From contig NZ_CP011254.1 in assembly GCF_001006005.1 (NCBI RefSeq), positions 3,782,001-3,846,000 of the forward strand: DNA of 64,000 nt, given 5' to 3'. This stretch comes from Serratia fonticola. GTDB taxonomy: Bacteria; Pseudomonadota; Gammaproteobacteria; Enterobacterales; Enterobacteriaceae. A program made the position numbers and the translations under genes. Numbering within the stretch: the first letter of the stretch is position 1; the number at the start of each line of letters is the position of its first letter. The notes beneath the pieces are model-generated. The model did not search any database. It worked only from the letters and a program-made list of their open reading frames with translations, and was not told the DNA's origin. Below, in pieces: positions 39,871-51,836 of this stretch.

Positions 39871-39926
39871 TTGCTATGTAACACGGCAGATATGCCATCT
39901 TAGTGTTATTCCAGTCGTCGCTGTTC

Positions 39927-40096
39927 CCCCTCACCCCAACCCTCTCCCCAAAAAGGAGAGGGGGCAGAACGGAGCTGCGTTCAGGGACAGGAGTTTATTT
40001 GTGGCCATGACGCATTCGGTGTTGTGGTCAGACGCAGGAGTTAATCTGTGGCACGTACGGTCCCCTCGCCCTTTGGGAGAGGGTTAGGGTGAGGGG
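39927..40096 (+). repeat. R1 element, copy 4, between convergent mglC and sanA
   Basis: A 170-base copy with ends CCCCTCACCCCAACCC and GGGTTAGGGTGAGGGG. The left hairpin is altered (CTCTCCCCAAAAAGGAGAG). The core, GTTAATCTGTGGCACGTACGGTCCCC at its right side, resembles the 57544 copy. Confidence 0.87.
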
Positions 40097-40121
40097 CGAT
40101 CGCTGAAGCGTGAGGTCAAAC

Positions 40122-40898
<777 letters not shown>

Positions 40899-41008
40899 CT
40901 AAAGTAAGACTCAAGGCTACTTTACCTGCCCGGCAGACGCAAGCAATGAGCCGTTTACCGCAGCGGTTACGCTGCATTTTTCAGCATAATCTTGTCTAGG
41001 CGTGAGAA

Positions 41009-41031
41009 CCGGGCCTGACTAACAGGCCCGG
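41009..41031 (-). terminator. Probable terminator of maeA
   Basis: A perfect 9-bp stem CCGGGCCTG/CAGGCCCGG with a 5-base loop, 9 bases after the maeA stop. The T content after it on the minus strand is poor (TTCTC). Confidence 0.55.
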
Positions 41032-41039
41032 TGAGGAAC

Positions 41040-42812
<1,773 letters not shown>

Positions 42813-42864
42813 TTAGTAAATAATGAGGAATTGTCGCTTGTTGCTGGTTTTTTAGACGGATTGC

Positions 42865-42886
42865 GGCGGAGCACGGTGGCTCCGCC
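42865..42886 (-). terminator. Possible terminator of cdd
   Basis: A perfect 8-bp stem GGCGGAGC/GCTCCGCC with a 6-base loop directly after the cdd stop. No T tract follows on the minus strand, so termination is uncertain. Confidence 0.45.
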
Positions 42887-42893
42887 TGAGGGA

Positions 42894-43778
42894 TCAGAAG
42901 GTGACGCGTTGGACGTCTTCGCAGCCCAAGGCCGCCAGGGTGGCGCGGGTGGCATCCCACTGGGTCAGGATTGCGCCTTCCGCTTCTGCCAATACGGCAC
43001 GACGGATTTTCTGGCAATCGCCACCGGAGACATTCATCAGGATCAGGGCGGCCTGCAATGGCGGCAGGCTAGGGTTGAACGCGGCATTTTCTGCATAGCG
43101 GCCAGCGTAAACCTTGCCGTCTTCGGCTTCCAGCGCTACGCCGCTATGGGCAGTGCTGTAAGGGGCATGGCTGCGGTTGGCGGCATCCAGGGCAGCTTTC
43201 GCCAGTTCATCATCCAGCGTCAGTTGGAAACCGTGATCGACCGGATCCATCAGCAACTCGCTGATTTGCAGATCTTTCGGGCCGAAGGAGTAAGGCAGGT
43301 AATCACCCAGCGTGGCGGTTGCCCGTGCAGGCAGGTGGATCTCCAACTCGGTGCCGCTGTTAAGCTCATTCATAAACTGGCGGCAGTGGCCGCAGGGTGA
43401 GTAGTTGACGGTGACCGCAACCAGTTTGGCTTCGCCACGCAACCAAGCATGCGTGACAGCGCACTGTTCCGCATGCACGGTTTGTTGCATAGGCGCACCA
43501 CGGAATTCCATGTTGCCACCAAAATACCAGTTGCCGCTGACGCCACGTGCCACCGCCCCAACGTGGAAATGCGAAATCGGCGTTAACGAGCAGGCCGCCG
43601 CCAATGGCAGCAGAGCAAAGGCCAGAGCATCGTCATCCAACCCGCACTGTTGCTTGATCGCCGCAATCTGCTCGGCCTTGAACATGGCTGCGAAATCAGG
43701 TGCATCTAAATAGGGCAGCAGGGCGGATTGCAAGGCCGCAGGCAATTCGCTGTAGGCGGAGTGAAAGCGAGAATGCAT
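42894..43778 (-). CDS. cdd: Cytidine deaminase
   Basis: A 294-residue enzyme, the same length as E. coli Cdd, that deaminates cytidine and deoxycytidine. Zinc ligands and the catalytic acid fall at the E. coli positions: H102-x-E104 in VHAEQ, and C129 and C132 in PCGHC. The second, catalytically degenerate domain is complete. The promoter region has two CRP-type sites 50 bases apart, as expected for a CytR-CRP-controlled nucleoside gene. Confidence 0.98.
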   Translation of the reverse strand: MHSRFHSAYSELPAALQSALLPYLDAPDFAAMFKAEQIAAIKQQCGLDDDALAFALLPLAAACSLTPISHFHVGAVARGVSGNWYFGGNMEFRGAPMQQTVHAEQCAVTHAWLRGEAKLVAVTVNYSPCGHCRQFMNELNSGTELEIHLPARATATLGDYLPYSFGPKDLQISELLMDPVDHGFQLTLDDELAKAALDAANRSHAPYSTAHSGVALEAEDGKVYAGRYAENAAFNPSLPPLQAALILMNVSGGDCQKIRRAVLAEAEGAILTQWDATRATLAALGCEDVQRVTF

Positions 43779-43810
43779 AAGGAAGTCTCTCTACAAGTTA
43801 ACGGGTTAAC

Positions 43811-43903
43811 ATTCTAGGCAACCGGCCCACAACAAAATGTGATTTATATCTATTTTTTAATGAAACCAGTGCAATGAAAACCATAAATGCGAGACATATC
43901 GCA
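43811..43903 (-). promoter_or_regulatory. cdd promoter with tandem CRP sites (CytR-type)
   Basis: Proximal CRP-like site TGTGA-tttata-TCTAT at 43838-43853; distal perfect palindrome TGCGA-gacata-TCGCA at 43888-43903. The centres are 50 bases apart. A -10 element TAGAAT (minus strand, 43816-43811) puts the proximal centre at about -41.5. Tandem CRP sites near -41 and -91 enclosing a CytR site are the known form of the E. coli cdd promoter. Confidence 0.8.
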
Positions 43904-43915
43904 AGTTTTTAGCCG

Positions 43916-44611
43916 TTAACCAAACAGTCGCAACAATATCGGGAACACAAACGGCGCGGTCAGGGAAGTGATAATCCCGCAGATAACCAGAGCCAGCGAA
44001 CTGAATGCGCCCTGTTGGTAATCCATTTCTACGCAGCGTGCTGTACCCAACGCATGCGAGGCGGTACCCATCGCCAAACCGCGCGATGAATTGGTGTTGA
44101 TCCGCAACAGGCTAAGCAGCGAATGGCCAAAAACCGCCCCCAGAATACCGACAAAAATTACGCACACCGCGCTGATGGCCGGGATGCCGCCAATCGACTC
44201 GGCTACCGCCATGGCTATCGGAGTCGTCACCGATTTGGGCAAGATCGAGGCGGCAATCTCGGGTTTGGCCCCCATCAGCAGGGCAATGGCACCGCCGCTG
44301 ATCATTGCGGTCATGCTGCCAATAAAACAGACGGTGATGATGGATTTCCAACGCGCGCGGATCTGATGGATCTGCTCGTATAGCGGAAAGGCAAGGGCGA
44401 CCACCGCCGGTTGCAGCAGATCGTTGAGGATTTTGCTGCCTTGAAAATAGCGTTCATACGGAATGCCGGTCAGCAACAGCAGCGGGATAATCACCGCCAT
44501 CGAGACCAATAATGGGTTCAGCAACGGCATGTGGAGCTTTTGCGCCAGCTTGCGTGCCGCGTAAAACACCACCAGGGTCAGTGGTAAGGACCACCAGATA
44601 TTTTGCATCAT
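43916..44611 (-). CDS. yohK: LrgB-family inner-membrane protein YohK
   Basis: A 231-residue polytopic membrane protein of the LrgB/CidB family. Recognisable parts are [62 protein letters not shown] and the conserved [31 protein letters not shown]. It overlaps yohJ by four bases, so the LrgA-like and LrgB-like proteins are translated together. The family is linked to holin-like control of lysis or to small-molecule export, and the E. coli pair has no settled role. Confidence 0.94.
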   Translation of the reverse strand: MMQNIWWSLPLTLVVFYAARKLAQKLHMPLLNPLLVSMAVIIPLLLLTGIPYERYFQGSKILNDLLQPAVVALAFPLYEQIHQIRARWKSIITVCFIGSMTAMISGGAIALLMGAKPEIAASILPKSVTTPIAMAVAESIGGIPAISAVCVIFVGILGAVFGHSLLSLLRINTNSSRGLAMGTASHALGTARCVEMDYQQGAFSSLALVICGIITSLTAPFVFPILLRLFG

Positions 44612-45015
44612 TGCTCATCCCCCGCATCTTTTGCTTTACCGAGGATGGGACGCTCGCGGTGGAAGTAATGTGAAGTATAGCCAACCACCACAAACACCAG
44701 CAGCGTACTGATCAGGCAAGACACGATTAGCGGAGCCAAATCGTCAACTATCTGGTCGTAATACTTCATGATACCGACGCCGATTGGCACGAACAGCAGC
44801 ACCATATAGCGGATAAACAGATGGCAGCCAGGCTTGACCCATTTGGCCGGTAGAATTTGTGAAGAGAGCAGGGCAAACAGGATCAACATCCCGATAATGC
44901 TGCCGGGAATGGCGATCGGCAGCACCGCCGCAATGGCGTTACCGGCGAACAGGCTGAGGTAGATCAGCACGATCGCCCTGACATATTTCCAACACAGGTT
45001 AAATAGGTTGCCCAT
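44608..45015 (-). CDS. yohJ: LrgA/CidA-family inner-membrane protein YohJ
   Basis: A 135-residue, four-helix membrane protein of the holin-like LrgA family (E. coli 132). The core [30 protein letters not shown] and [20 protein letters not shown] are typical. It probably forms a complex with YohK. The ATG at 45015 matches the E. coli N-terminus; a 9-codon upstream extension is not supported. Confidence 0.94.
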   Translation of the reverse strand: MGNLFNLCWKYVRAIVLIYLSLFAGNAIAAVLPIAIPGSIIGMLILFALLSSQILPAKWVKPGCHLFIRYMVLLFVPIGVGIMKYYDQIVDDLAPLIVSCLISTLLVFVVVGYTSHYFHRERPILGKAKDAGDEQ

Positions 45016-45059
45016 AGTGCATTCTCGTTGATGTTGATGCATTCATCATACAATTAAAC

Positions 45060-45075
45060 TGTGAGCTACGCCACA
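45060..45075. promoter_or_regulatory. CRP-like site upstream of yohJ
   Basis: TGTGA-gctacg-CCACA is one base short of a perfect CRP palindrome, about 45 bases before the yohJ start. The nearest -10-like hexamer (TATGAT on the minus strand, 45050-45045) is too close for a class II site, so the effect, if any, is unclear. Confidence 0.45.
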
Positions 45076-45127
45076 AAACGCATCATGAATTCTCGCTATG
45101 CCTATCATGCCATTTTGGCAAGATTAC

Positions 45128-45151
45128 GGCCCGCCTTAAGTGTAGCGGGCC
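45128..45151 (-). terminator. Possible terminator hairpin after the MFS gene
   Basis: A perfect 7-bp stem GGCCCGC/GCGGGCC with a 10-base loop just after the minus-strand MFS stop. There is no T tract. Confidence 0.45.
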
Positions 45152-45154
45152 AGG

Positions 45155-46378
45155 CTATTCCGTGTTGCTCAGGCTGGCAAGCGGCTTTTGCTGTTCCGCC
45201 AAACGATGGCCGAGGAAAAAGAACAGCAGGCTGAACAACGCAGCGGCGATCAACACCAGGAACATGACCGGCGGTGGCGCATAGCTCAGCAGGAAACCGC
45301 ACATCACCGGGTTGATGGCACCTCCCAGATTACTCAGGCTCTGCACGCCGTAATAGCTGCCTTTCAGGTGAGGCGGGGCGATAAAGTCGATAAACATATA
45401 TTCGACCGGAATGACGATGATTTCCCCCAGGGTGAAAATCGCCATGGCCAGCACCCATAGCCATATCGAAAGGCCTGCCAGCATAAAGCCGATCAGCCCC
45501 AGGACGAAGAACAGCGTGCCCAGCATCAGCCAGCGCAGCATGTTGTCCTGGCGCATACCGCGGCTCAGCAGATACTGCAGGGCGATGACGATGCAGGCGT
45601 TGACGATCATCACCACGCCAATCACTTTGTAAGCAAATTCGGCATCGCTAACGATGATCAGATACTGCGACAGATAGCCGGTAAATTGGCCAAACACCAC
45701 CGCGCCTAACGTGCTGCCAAGGGTGAAATAAATCAGCCGCCGATCGCCGCGTAGCACCTTCAACGTCTGGCGGAAGTTGAGAACCGACGGTGGAGTGTTG
45801 CCAGTGTCTTCTATCGGTGGCGATGGATAGCTGCGCAGGCGGAAGCTCAGGGTTATCACAGTCAGTAACGCCAACCCACCGGACAGGTAGAAAGGCAGCA
45901 GTGGGCTGTAACCGGCTACCATCACACCCAACGATGAGCCGACGGCCCAGCCAACGTTCACCAGCGTATAGTTGATCGAGAACGCCTTGATACGCTGATT
46001 TACCGGCAACCAACTGGCAAAGCAGGCCTTGATGGCGATGCTGAGCACCGCATAGGCGGTATGCAAGATGGCCAGCACCAGGATAACGCCAGCGGGGTGC
46101 GTGACCCATGGGATAGCAAAAAAGCTCAGCGAAAATAGCAGGATGGCGAGCAGGATCAGCGGATTTTTATTAAAGCGATCGACCAGATAGCCGCCATAAA
46201 AGCTGCTGATGATGCCGATAGTCAGGCTGACGCCCAAGATAATGCCCACGCTTTTCGGCAGCAGGTGGAAGTGCTCGGTCAGGTAAATGGTGATAAAGGG
46301 CAGCGTGACGCCACGGCCAATGGTCAGCACCAGCGAACTTGCCAGCAATATTTTAATCAGTGGGGGGAATCCCTTCAT
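45155..46378 (-). CDS. MFS transporter, YdeE-like
   Basis: A 407-residue twelve-helix major facilitator protein. LLASSLVLTIGRGVTLPFITIYLTEHF and the loop GGYLVDRFNK correspond to the first helices of drug/dipeptide exporters. KAFSINYTLVNVGWAVGSSLG and GEIIVIPVEYMFIDFIAPPHLKGSYYGVQSLSNLGGAINP match E. coli YdeE most closely. Its substrate is unknown. The ATG at 46378 is preferred to a TTG two codons upstream. It is transcribed after the sugar-binding-protein gene but is separated from it by a terminator. Confidence 0.88.
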   Translation of the reverse strand: MKGFPPLIKILLASSLVLTIGRGVTLPFITIYLTEHFHLLPKSVGIILGVSLTIGIISSFYGGYLVDRFNKNPLILLAILLFSLSFFAIPWVTHPAGVILVLAILHTAYAVLSIAIKACFASWLPVNQRIKAFSINYTLVNVGWAVGSSLGVMVAGYSPLLPFYLSGGLALLTVITLSFRLRSYPSPPIEDTGNTPPSVLNFRQTLKVLRGDRRLIYFTLGSTLGAVVFGQFTGYLSQYLIIVSDAEFAYKVIGVVMIVNACIVIALQYLLSRGMRQDNMLRWLMLGTLFFVLGLIGFMLAGLSIWLWVLAMAIFTLGEIIVIPVEYMFIDFIAPPHLKGSYYGVQSLSNLGGAINPVMCGFLLSYAPPPVMFLVLIAAALFSLLFFFLGHRLAEQQKPLASLSNTE

Positions 46379-46471
46379 AACCAAACCTGTTGATGCATAC
46401 AGTTATTACGCCAGTGCAACTACAGTAGCTTATTTTGTGGTGCAGAGAAGGGGCGAACGGAAAAATTGTTT

Positions 46472-46499
46472 AAAAAAAAGAGGCTACGTCTGTAGCCCC
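46472..46499 (-). terminator. Rho-independent terminator of the orphan binding-protein gene
   Basis: On the minus strand, GGGGCTAC-agac-GTAGCCTC followed by TTTTTTTT, 14 bases after the stop codon. Confidence 0.88.
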
Positions 46500-46513
46500 T
46501 AGGTAAAACAGCA

Positions 46514-47587
46514 TTATTTACCGGATTTGGCCTGCAGGGTGGCAAACCAGGGTTGGATGAAGTCCTCGCTGCTGCCCCAGCCTGGAATAATTTTACCCAG
46601 CGAGGCTACGTTGATTGGACCGGTCTGGCTGACCAGCAAGGCCTGCGGGATGGCGGCGGCTTTAAACTGATAGGTGGCAGGCGTTGGCTCGCCCGCCAGC
46701 TTGTTGGCAATCAGGCGCAGGTTGACGGCCCCGATCAGCTTGGTATCTACCGCGACGCTGACCTTCCACGGGCTACCAGCTTCGCGCATCAGTTGCAGAT
46801 CCTGGTTGGAGATATCGATGCTGTAGAGCTTGATCTCGGTGCGGCCATTTTCTTGCAGCGCCTTATAGGCTCCCTGGCTGAAGGCATCCCAGGTGCCCCA
46901 GATGGCGTCGATTTTGCCTTTCGGGTATTTGGCCAGCACCGCACCGACTTTATTGGCGGTATCGCCCTGGACGTCGGAGGAAACCGCCCCGATCGATTCC
47001 AACTCATGAATGCCCGGATTTTGCTTGAGCAACTGCTGGTAAGCGGCCTGGCGGCGCTCCATCGGCGGGAAGCCAGCAACCCACAGCTTGATAATGTTGG
47101 CCTTGCCGTCGAAGTCTTTAATCAACTGGCCGAAGGATTCATTGGCCAGCGAGGCATCATCCTGTTGGGAAACGGTGACGCCGGGGATCTCGCCGCTAAC
47201 GTCGGTATCAAAGGCCGACACCGCGATACCTGCCGCAGCGATGCGCTTAACCAGATCGGTGGAATAGGGCGCGCGGCCTTGAGAAAGAATGATGCCGTCA
47301 TACTTCTGGCTGATGGCCTGGTTGACGAAGTCCTGAAAACGCGCGTCATCGCCGTTGCTCAGAAAGGTATCGACCTTGAAACCGAGCTTGCGCCCCTCCT
47401 GGATTGCTCCGGCCAAAAACTGGGTGGTGTTGTCATCGGAACCCAGGTTACGGATCACCGCCACGCGGATCTGCCCTTGATGCTGGGCAATAGCGTCAGG
47501 AACGGGGGCAAGCGTGGCTTCAGCGGCCAGCAGGGGCAGGCTGGTTAGCAGGCTGAGGGCGAGCAGTGAGGTCTTTATTGTTTTCAT
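46514..47587 (-). CDS. Orphan sugar-type ABC transporter substrate-binding protein
   Basis: A 357-residue exported protein. The signal peptide is MKTIKTSLLALSLLTSLPLL..AEA. A type I periplasmic binding fold (RbsB class) follows: IRVAVIRNLGSDDNTTQFLAGAIQEGRKLGFKV, NQAISQKYDGIILSQGRA, AVSAFDTDVSGEIPGVTVSQQDD and DAIWGTWDAFSQGAYKALQENGRTEIKLYSIDI. No cognate permease or ATPase gene is nearby, so it may feed a distant importer or act as a sensor-associated binding protein. The ligand is unknown. It is closed by its own strong terminator and so is monocistronic. Confidence 0.85.
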   Translation of the reverse strand: MKTIKTSLLALSLLTSLPLLAAEATLAPVPDAIAQHQGQIRVAVIRNLGSDDNTTQFLAGAIQEGRKLGFKVDTFLSNGDDARFQDFVNQAISQKYDGIILSQGRAPYSTDLVKRIAAAGIAVSAFDTDVSGEIPGVTVSQQDDASLANESFGQLIKDFDGKANIIKLWVAGFPPMERRQAAYQQLLKQNPGIHELESIGAVSSDVQGDTANKVGAVLAKYPKGKIDAIWGTWDAFSQGAYKALQENGRTEIKLYSIDISNQDLQLMREAGSPWKVSVAVDTKLIGAVNLRLIANKLAGEPTPATYQFKAAAIPQALLVSQTGPINVASLGKIIPGWGSSEDFIQPWFATLQAKSGK

Positions 47588-47816
47588 GATTGGCTCCGAA
47601 GCAGGTGAAGAGTTCCCGGCAAAATTGGATGTTTTAGATATCTTTCCGTCTGGACGTCTATTTTATGCAATGCAGCATCATAACCAGATGCCTGGCAATT
47701 GGGAATCCACCGGCTTATGAATTTTTCTCAGGTGTTATAACGATTGGTTTGGATGGGGTGCGCAGTTTTGGCAGGAGCCGGGAGATCGACGGTGCTGGTG
47801 GCGGTAATCTTGGCTG

Positions 47817-48182
47817 ATGAAGAGTGCAATCACGCTGATTAAGGCACGCCGTTTAAGATCTGATATGACCGAGGCAGAACTAGCCTTGTGGCTGCAGCTG
47901 CGCGATCGCCGCTTGGCGGGGTTTAAGTTTCGGCGACAATTTCCGGTTGGGCCTTTCTTTGCCGATTTTGCGTGTTGGCAGGCGAGGCTGATTGTTGAGC
48001 TGGATGGCGGCCAGCATTCGGTGCAGGTGGCTTATGATCAGCAGCGTACCCATTTTCTAAAGCAGCAAGGTTTTACCGTGATTCGTTTTTGGAATGATGA
48101 GGTTTTACTTAATTGGGAGGGCGTGAGACAGGTGATTTTATGGCATCTGCAGGGTCGTATGTCCCCTCATTCTGGCTTCTGA
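47817..48182 (+). CDS. DUF559 protein (Vsr-like PD-(D/E)XK nuclease fold)
   Basis: A 121-residue protein of the DUF559 family: LRSDMTEAELALWLQLRDRRLAGFKFRRQFPVGPFFADFAC, then the nuclease-like core ARLIVELDGGQH (acidic residues and Q), QQRTHFLKQQGFTVIRFWNDEVL and a final helix. The fold is related to very-short-patch repair endonucleases, but no activity is established. An R1 palindrome element starts four bases after its stop codon. In other genomes DUF559 genes are often seen beside such repeats, as far as I recall. It stands alone between two minus-strand genes. Confidence 0.85.
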   Translation: MKSAITLIKARRLRSDMTEAELALWLQLRDRRLAGFKFRRQFPVGPFFADFACWQARLIVELDGGQHSVQVAYDQQRTHFLKQQGFTVIRFWNDEVLLNWEGVRQVILWHLQGRMSPHSGF

Positions 48183-48186
48183 GATA

Positions 48187-48470
48187 CCCCTCACCCCAAC
48201 CCTCTCCCGTAGGGCGAGGGAGCTGCCCGGAGCATATAGTTAGCCCGTGCTGCTTCGGAAAGAAATGAATAAGAAGAAAGGTTGGGTATGACTCAGAGAA
48301 ATCAACGAACTCGATCAGTCCCCTTGAGGGCGACGGAGTTGTCCGGAGCGTATAGTTAGTCCGTGCGGCTTCGGAAAGTAAGGAGTAAGAAGAAAGGCTG
48401 GGTATTACTCAGGAAAATCAACGAACTCGATCAGTCCCCTCTCCCTGTGGGAGAGGGTTAGGGTGAGGGG
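48187..48470 (+). repeat. R1 element, copy 5, directly after the DUF559 gene, two diverged core units
   Basis: Left end CCCCTCACCCCAACCC, right end GGGTTAGGGTGAGGGG, 284 bases. The core motif AGCRTATAGTTAGYCCGTG is at 48231 and 48347, a period of 116 bases; the join between the units has lost much of its hairpin. The core resembles that of copy 1. It separates the convergent DUF559 and metG genes. Confidence 0.88.
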
Positions 48471-48493
48471 ACTTTGCTCGATATTACAAAAGC

Positions 48494-50524
48494 TTACTTA
48501 ACCTGCATGCCAGGCTGTGCGCCGCTGTCCGGGCTGAGCAGGAAGATCTCCTTGCCGCCAGGGCCAGCCGCCATCACCATCCCTTCGGAAACGCCAAAGC
48601 GCATTTTACGCGGTGCCAGGTTGGCCACCATAATCGTCAAACGCCCTTCCAGCAGTGAAGGATCAGGGTAGGCAGAGCGAATACCGGAGAAGATCTGGCG
48701 TGATTCACCGCCCAGATCCAACTGCAGCTTCAGCAGCTTGTCGGAGCCTTCAACAAACTCGGCGCTCTTGATCAGCGCGATGCGCATATCGACCTTGGCA
48801 AAATCGTCAAAGCTGATGGTGTCCTGGATCGGATCGTCCGCCAGCGGGCCGCTGACAACCTTCTGGCTGGCGGCCAGATCTTCTTTTGATGCATTTACCA
48901 TTTCATTCACTTTGTCGAGATCGATACGGTTGAACAACGCCTTGAAGGTGCTCACCTGATGGCCCAGCAGCGGCTGCTCAATGCCATCCCAGCTCAGTTC
49001 GCAGTTGAGGAACGCTTCGGCACGTTCGGTCAACGCAGGCAGTACCGGCTTCAGGTAGGTCATCAGCACGCGGAACAGGTTGATGCCCATCGAACAGATA
49101 GCTTGCAGATCGGCGTCGCGGCCTTCTTCTTTCGCTACGACCCAAGGAGCCTGCTCATCGACATAGCGGTTGGCCAGATCGGCCAGCGCCATGATCTCGC
49201 GGATCGCCCGGCTGGTTTCACGGCTGGCATAGGCCTGCGCAATGCTGGTGGCAGCATCAACAAAGGTCTGGTACAGCGCAGGGTCGGCCAGGTGATCGGC
49301 TAACTGCCCGGCAAAACGCTTGTTGATAAAGCCAGCGTTACGGGAAGCCAGGTTGACCACTTTGTTCACGATATCCGCATTCACGCGCTGCACGAAGTCT
49401 TCCAGATTCAGGTCGATATCGTCGATGCGTGAAGAGAGCTTGGCGGCGTAGTAATAACGCAGGCAATCGGCATCCAGGTGCTTGAGGTAGGTACCAGCTT
49501 TAATGAAGGTGCCGCGCGACTTGGACATCTTGGCGCCGTTCACCGTCACATAGCCGTGCACAAACAGGCTGGTTGGCTTGCGGAAATCACTGCCTTCCAA
49601 CATTGCCGGCCAGAACAGGCTGTGGAAGTAGACGATATCCTTACCGATGAAGTGATACAGCTCGGTAGTGGAGTTTTTACGCCAGAACTCGTCAAAATCC
49701 AGATCGCCGCGCTTGTCGCACAGGTTCTTGAACGAGCCCATGTAACCGATTGGCGCATCCAGCCAGACGTAGAAATATTTGCCTGGGGCATCCGGAATTT
49801 CGAAGCCGAAATACGGTGCATCACGGGAGATATCCCACTGTTGCAGGCCGGATTCGAACCATTCCTGCATCTTGTTTGCCACCTGCTCTTGCAGCGCGCC
49901 GGAGCGTGTCCAGGCTTGCAGCATGTCGCTGAAAGCAGGCAGGTCGAAGAAATAGTGCTCAGAATCACGCATTTCCGGGGTAGCGCCGGAAACCACGGAT
50001 TTAGGGTCGATCAGCTCGGTTGGGCTGTAGGTTGCGCCACAAACTTCGCAGTTATCGCCATATTGATCCGGAGATTTACATTTCGGGCAGGTGCCCTTCA
50101 CAAAACGATCCGGCAGGAACATGCCTTTCTCGGGATCGTAAAGCTGAGAAATGGTGCGTCGCTTGATATGACCGTTCTCTTTCAAGCGGCCATAGATCAC
50201 ACCTGACAGTTCACGGTTTTCTTCGCTATGGGTCGAATGATAATTCTCATAGCTGATGCCAAAACCGGCGAAATCCTGTTGGTGCTCGCGGCTCATTTCC
50301 GCGATCATCTCTTCCGGCGGGATACCCATCTGCTGCGCTTTGAGCATGATTGGCGTACCGTGCGCGTCATCCGCACAGATGAAATGAACTTCGTTGCCGC
50401 GCATTCGTTGGTAACGAACCCAGATATCTGCCTGGATGTGCTCGAGCATGTGGCCGAGATGGATGGAACCATTTGCGTACGGTAGCGCGCACGTCACCAA
50501 TAATTTTTTCGCGACTTGAGCCAT
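48494..50524 (-). CDS. metG: Methionyl-tRNA synthetase
   Basis: A 676-residue class I aminoacyl-tRNA synthetase (E. coli 677). The HIGH-type motif is [11 protein letters not shown] near residue 16. The zinc-binding insert has [17 protein letters not shown], and KMSKSRGTF is the KMSKS loop. The C-terminal EMAPII/Arc1p-like tRNA-binding domain (about 575-676, ending [16 protein letters not shown]) is complete. The gene is divergent from mrp, as in E. coli. Confidence 0.98.
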   Translation of the reverse strand: MAQVAKKLLVTCALPYANGSIHLGHMLEHIQADIWVRYQRMRGNEVHFICADDAHGTPIMLKAQQMGIPPEEMIAEMSREHQQDFAGFGISYENYHSTHSEENRELSGVIYGRLKENGHIKRRTISQLYDPEKGMFLPDRFVKGTCPKCKSPDQYGDNCEVCGATYSPTELIDPKSVVSGATPEMRDSEHYFFDLPAFSDMLQAWTRSGALQEQVANKMQEWFESGLQQWDISRDAPYFGFEIPDAPGKYFYVWLDAPIGYMGSFKNLCDKRGDLDFDEFWRKNSTTELYHFIGKDIVYFHSLFWPAMLEGSDFRKPTSLFVHGYVTVNGAKMSKSRGTFIKAGTYLKHLDADCLRYYYAAKLSSRIDDIDLNLEDFVQRVNADIVNKVVNLASRNAGFINKRFAGQLADHLADPALYQTFVDAATSIAQAYASRETSRAIREIMALADLANRYVDEQAPWVVAKEEGRDADLQAICSMGINLFRVLMTYLKPVLPALTERAEAFLNCELSWDGIEQPLLGHQVSTFKALFNRIDLDKVNEMVNASKEDLAASQKVVSGPLADDPIQDTISFDDFAKVDMRIALIKSAEFVEGSDKLLKLQLDLGGESRQIFSGIRSAYPDPSLLEGRLTIMVANLAPRKMRFGVSEGMVMAAGPGGKEIFLLSPDSGAQPGMQVK

Positions 50525-50684
50525 AATGAAAAGTTGCTTTCTTTAATGAGTGAAAAGGGTCTTTGATGTTACCCGATCGCGCTCTCTGCTGCTAGGGCGG
50601 TTTCTTTCGGGTTATACGAGCGAGTTACCCTGCAGTTCTGATATGCTTATCAGGTTGCTATCCATTCAAAATCAAGGAGCCGGG

Positions 50685-51797
50685 ATGAACGCCAAATCCC
50701 CTGAGCAGACCAACCCTGAAGTTCTGCGCGCCCTGGTGACCGGAGTATTGGCCGCCTTCGAACACCCGACGTTAAAAAACAATCTGACCGCACTGAAAGC
50801 CATCCACCACTGCACGCTGCTGGACAATGTCCTGCATATCGAATTGGTCATGCCGTTTGCCTGGCAAAGCGGGTTTGAGGCGCTGAAAGAGTCGGTAAGC
50901 GCCGAACTGCTGCGCGTGACCGGCGTTCAGGCTATCGAATGGAAGCTGAAACACGATATCACCACCTTGAAACGTGCCAATGACCAGGCCGGTGTGAAGG
51001 GAGTGCGTAACATAATTGCCGTCAGCTCAGGCAAAGGCGGGGTGGGGAAATCCAGCACCGCAGTCAACCTGGCGCTGGCACTGATCGCCGAAGGTGCCAA
51101 AGTGGGGATCCTGGATGCGGACATTTATGGCCCGTCGATCCCCAACATGCTGGGGACTGAACATGAACGCCCAACCTCGCCGGACGGCCAGCATATGGCT
51201 CCGATCATGGCGCACGGTTTAGCGACCAACTCTATCGGCTACCTGGTGACCGACGACAACGCCATGGTGTGGCGCGGGCCGATGGCCAGCAAGGCGCTGC
51301 TGCAACTGTTGCAGGATACGCTGTGGCCGGATCTGGATTATCTGGTGCTGGATATGCCGCCGGGGACAGGGGATATCCAACTGACCCTGTCGCAGAATAT
51401 CCCGGTGACCGGTGCGCTGGTGGTAACGACACCACAGGATATCGCCCTGCTTGATGCCGCCAAAGGCATTGTGATGTTCGAAAAGGTGCATGTGCCAGTA
51501 TTGGGCATCGTTGAAAACATGAGCATGCATGTGTGCAGCAACTGTGGTCACCACGAGCCAATTTTCGGCACTGGTGGGGCAGAGAAACTGGTGCAGAAAT
51601 ACCATAGCCGCCTGTTGGGGCAGATGCCGTTGCATATCTCGTTGCGGGAAGATCTGGATCGCGGGCAACCGACCGTGGTCAGCCGCCCGGACAGCGAGTT
51701 TGCCGAGATGTACCGTCAACTGGCGGGGCGCGTTGCGGCTCAGATGTATTGGCAGGGGGAAGCCATCCCTACCGAGATCTCCTTCCGCGCTCTGTGA
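50685..51797 (+). CDS. mrp: Iron-sulphur cluster carrier Mrp/ApbC
   Basis: A 370-residue P-loop ATPase (E. coli 369) that carries and transfers Fe-S clusters. An N-terminal DUF59-like domain (about 8-95) precedes the deviant Walker A GKGGVGKS at 116-123. DADIYGPSIPNMLG and LDMPPGTGDIQLTL are the switch regions. The cluster-binding cysteines are in CSNCGHHEP. AAGGAG lies 7 bases before the ATG at 50685; the longer frame from 50550 is rejected. Confidence 0.97.
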   Translation: MNAKSPEQTNPEVLRALVTGVLAAFEHPTLKNNLTALKAIHHCTLLDNVLHIELVMPFAWQSGFEALKESVSAELLRVTGVQAIEWKLKHDITTLKRANDQAGVKGVRNIIAVSSGKGGVGKSSTAVNLALALIAEGAKVGILDADIYGPSIPNMLGTEHERPTSPDGQHMAPIMAHGLATNSIGYLVTDDNAMVWRGPMASKALLQLLQDTLWPDLDYLVLDMPPGTGDIQLTLSQNIPVTGALVVTTPQDIALLDAAKGIVMFEKVHVPVLGIVENMSMHVCSNCGHHEPIFGTGGAEKLVQKYHSRLLGQMPLHISLREDLDRGQPTVVSRPDSEFAEMYRQLAGRVAAQMYWQGEAIPTEISFRAL

Positions 51798-51836
51798 TTG
51801 CCCTGCATTAAATTGTTAGTTTAGTGCTCTCGTCTG

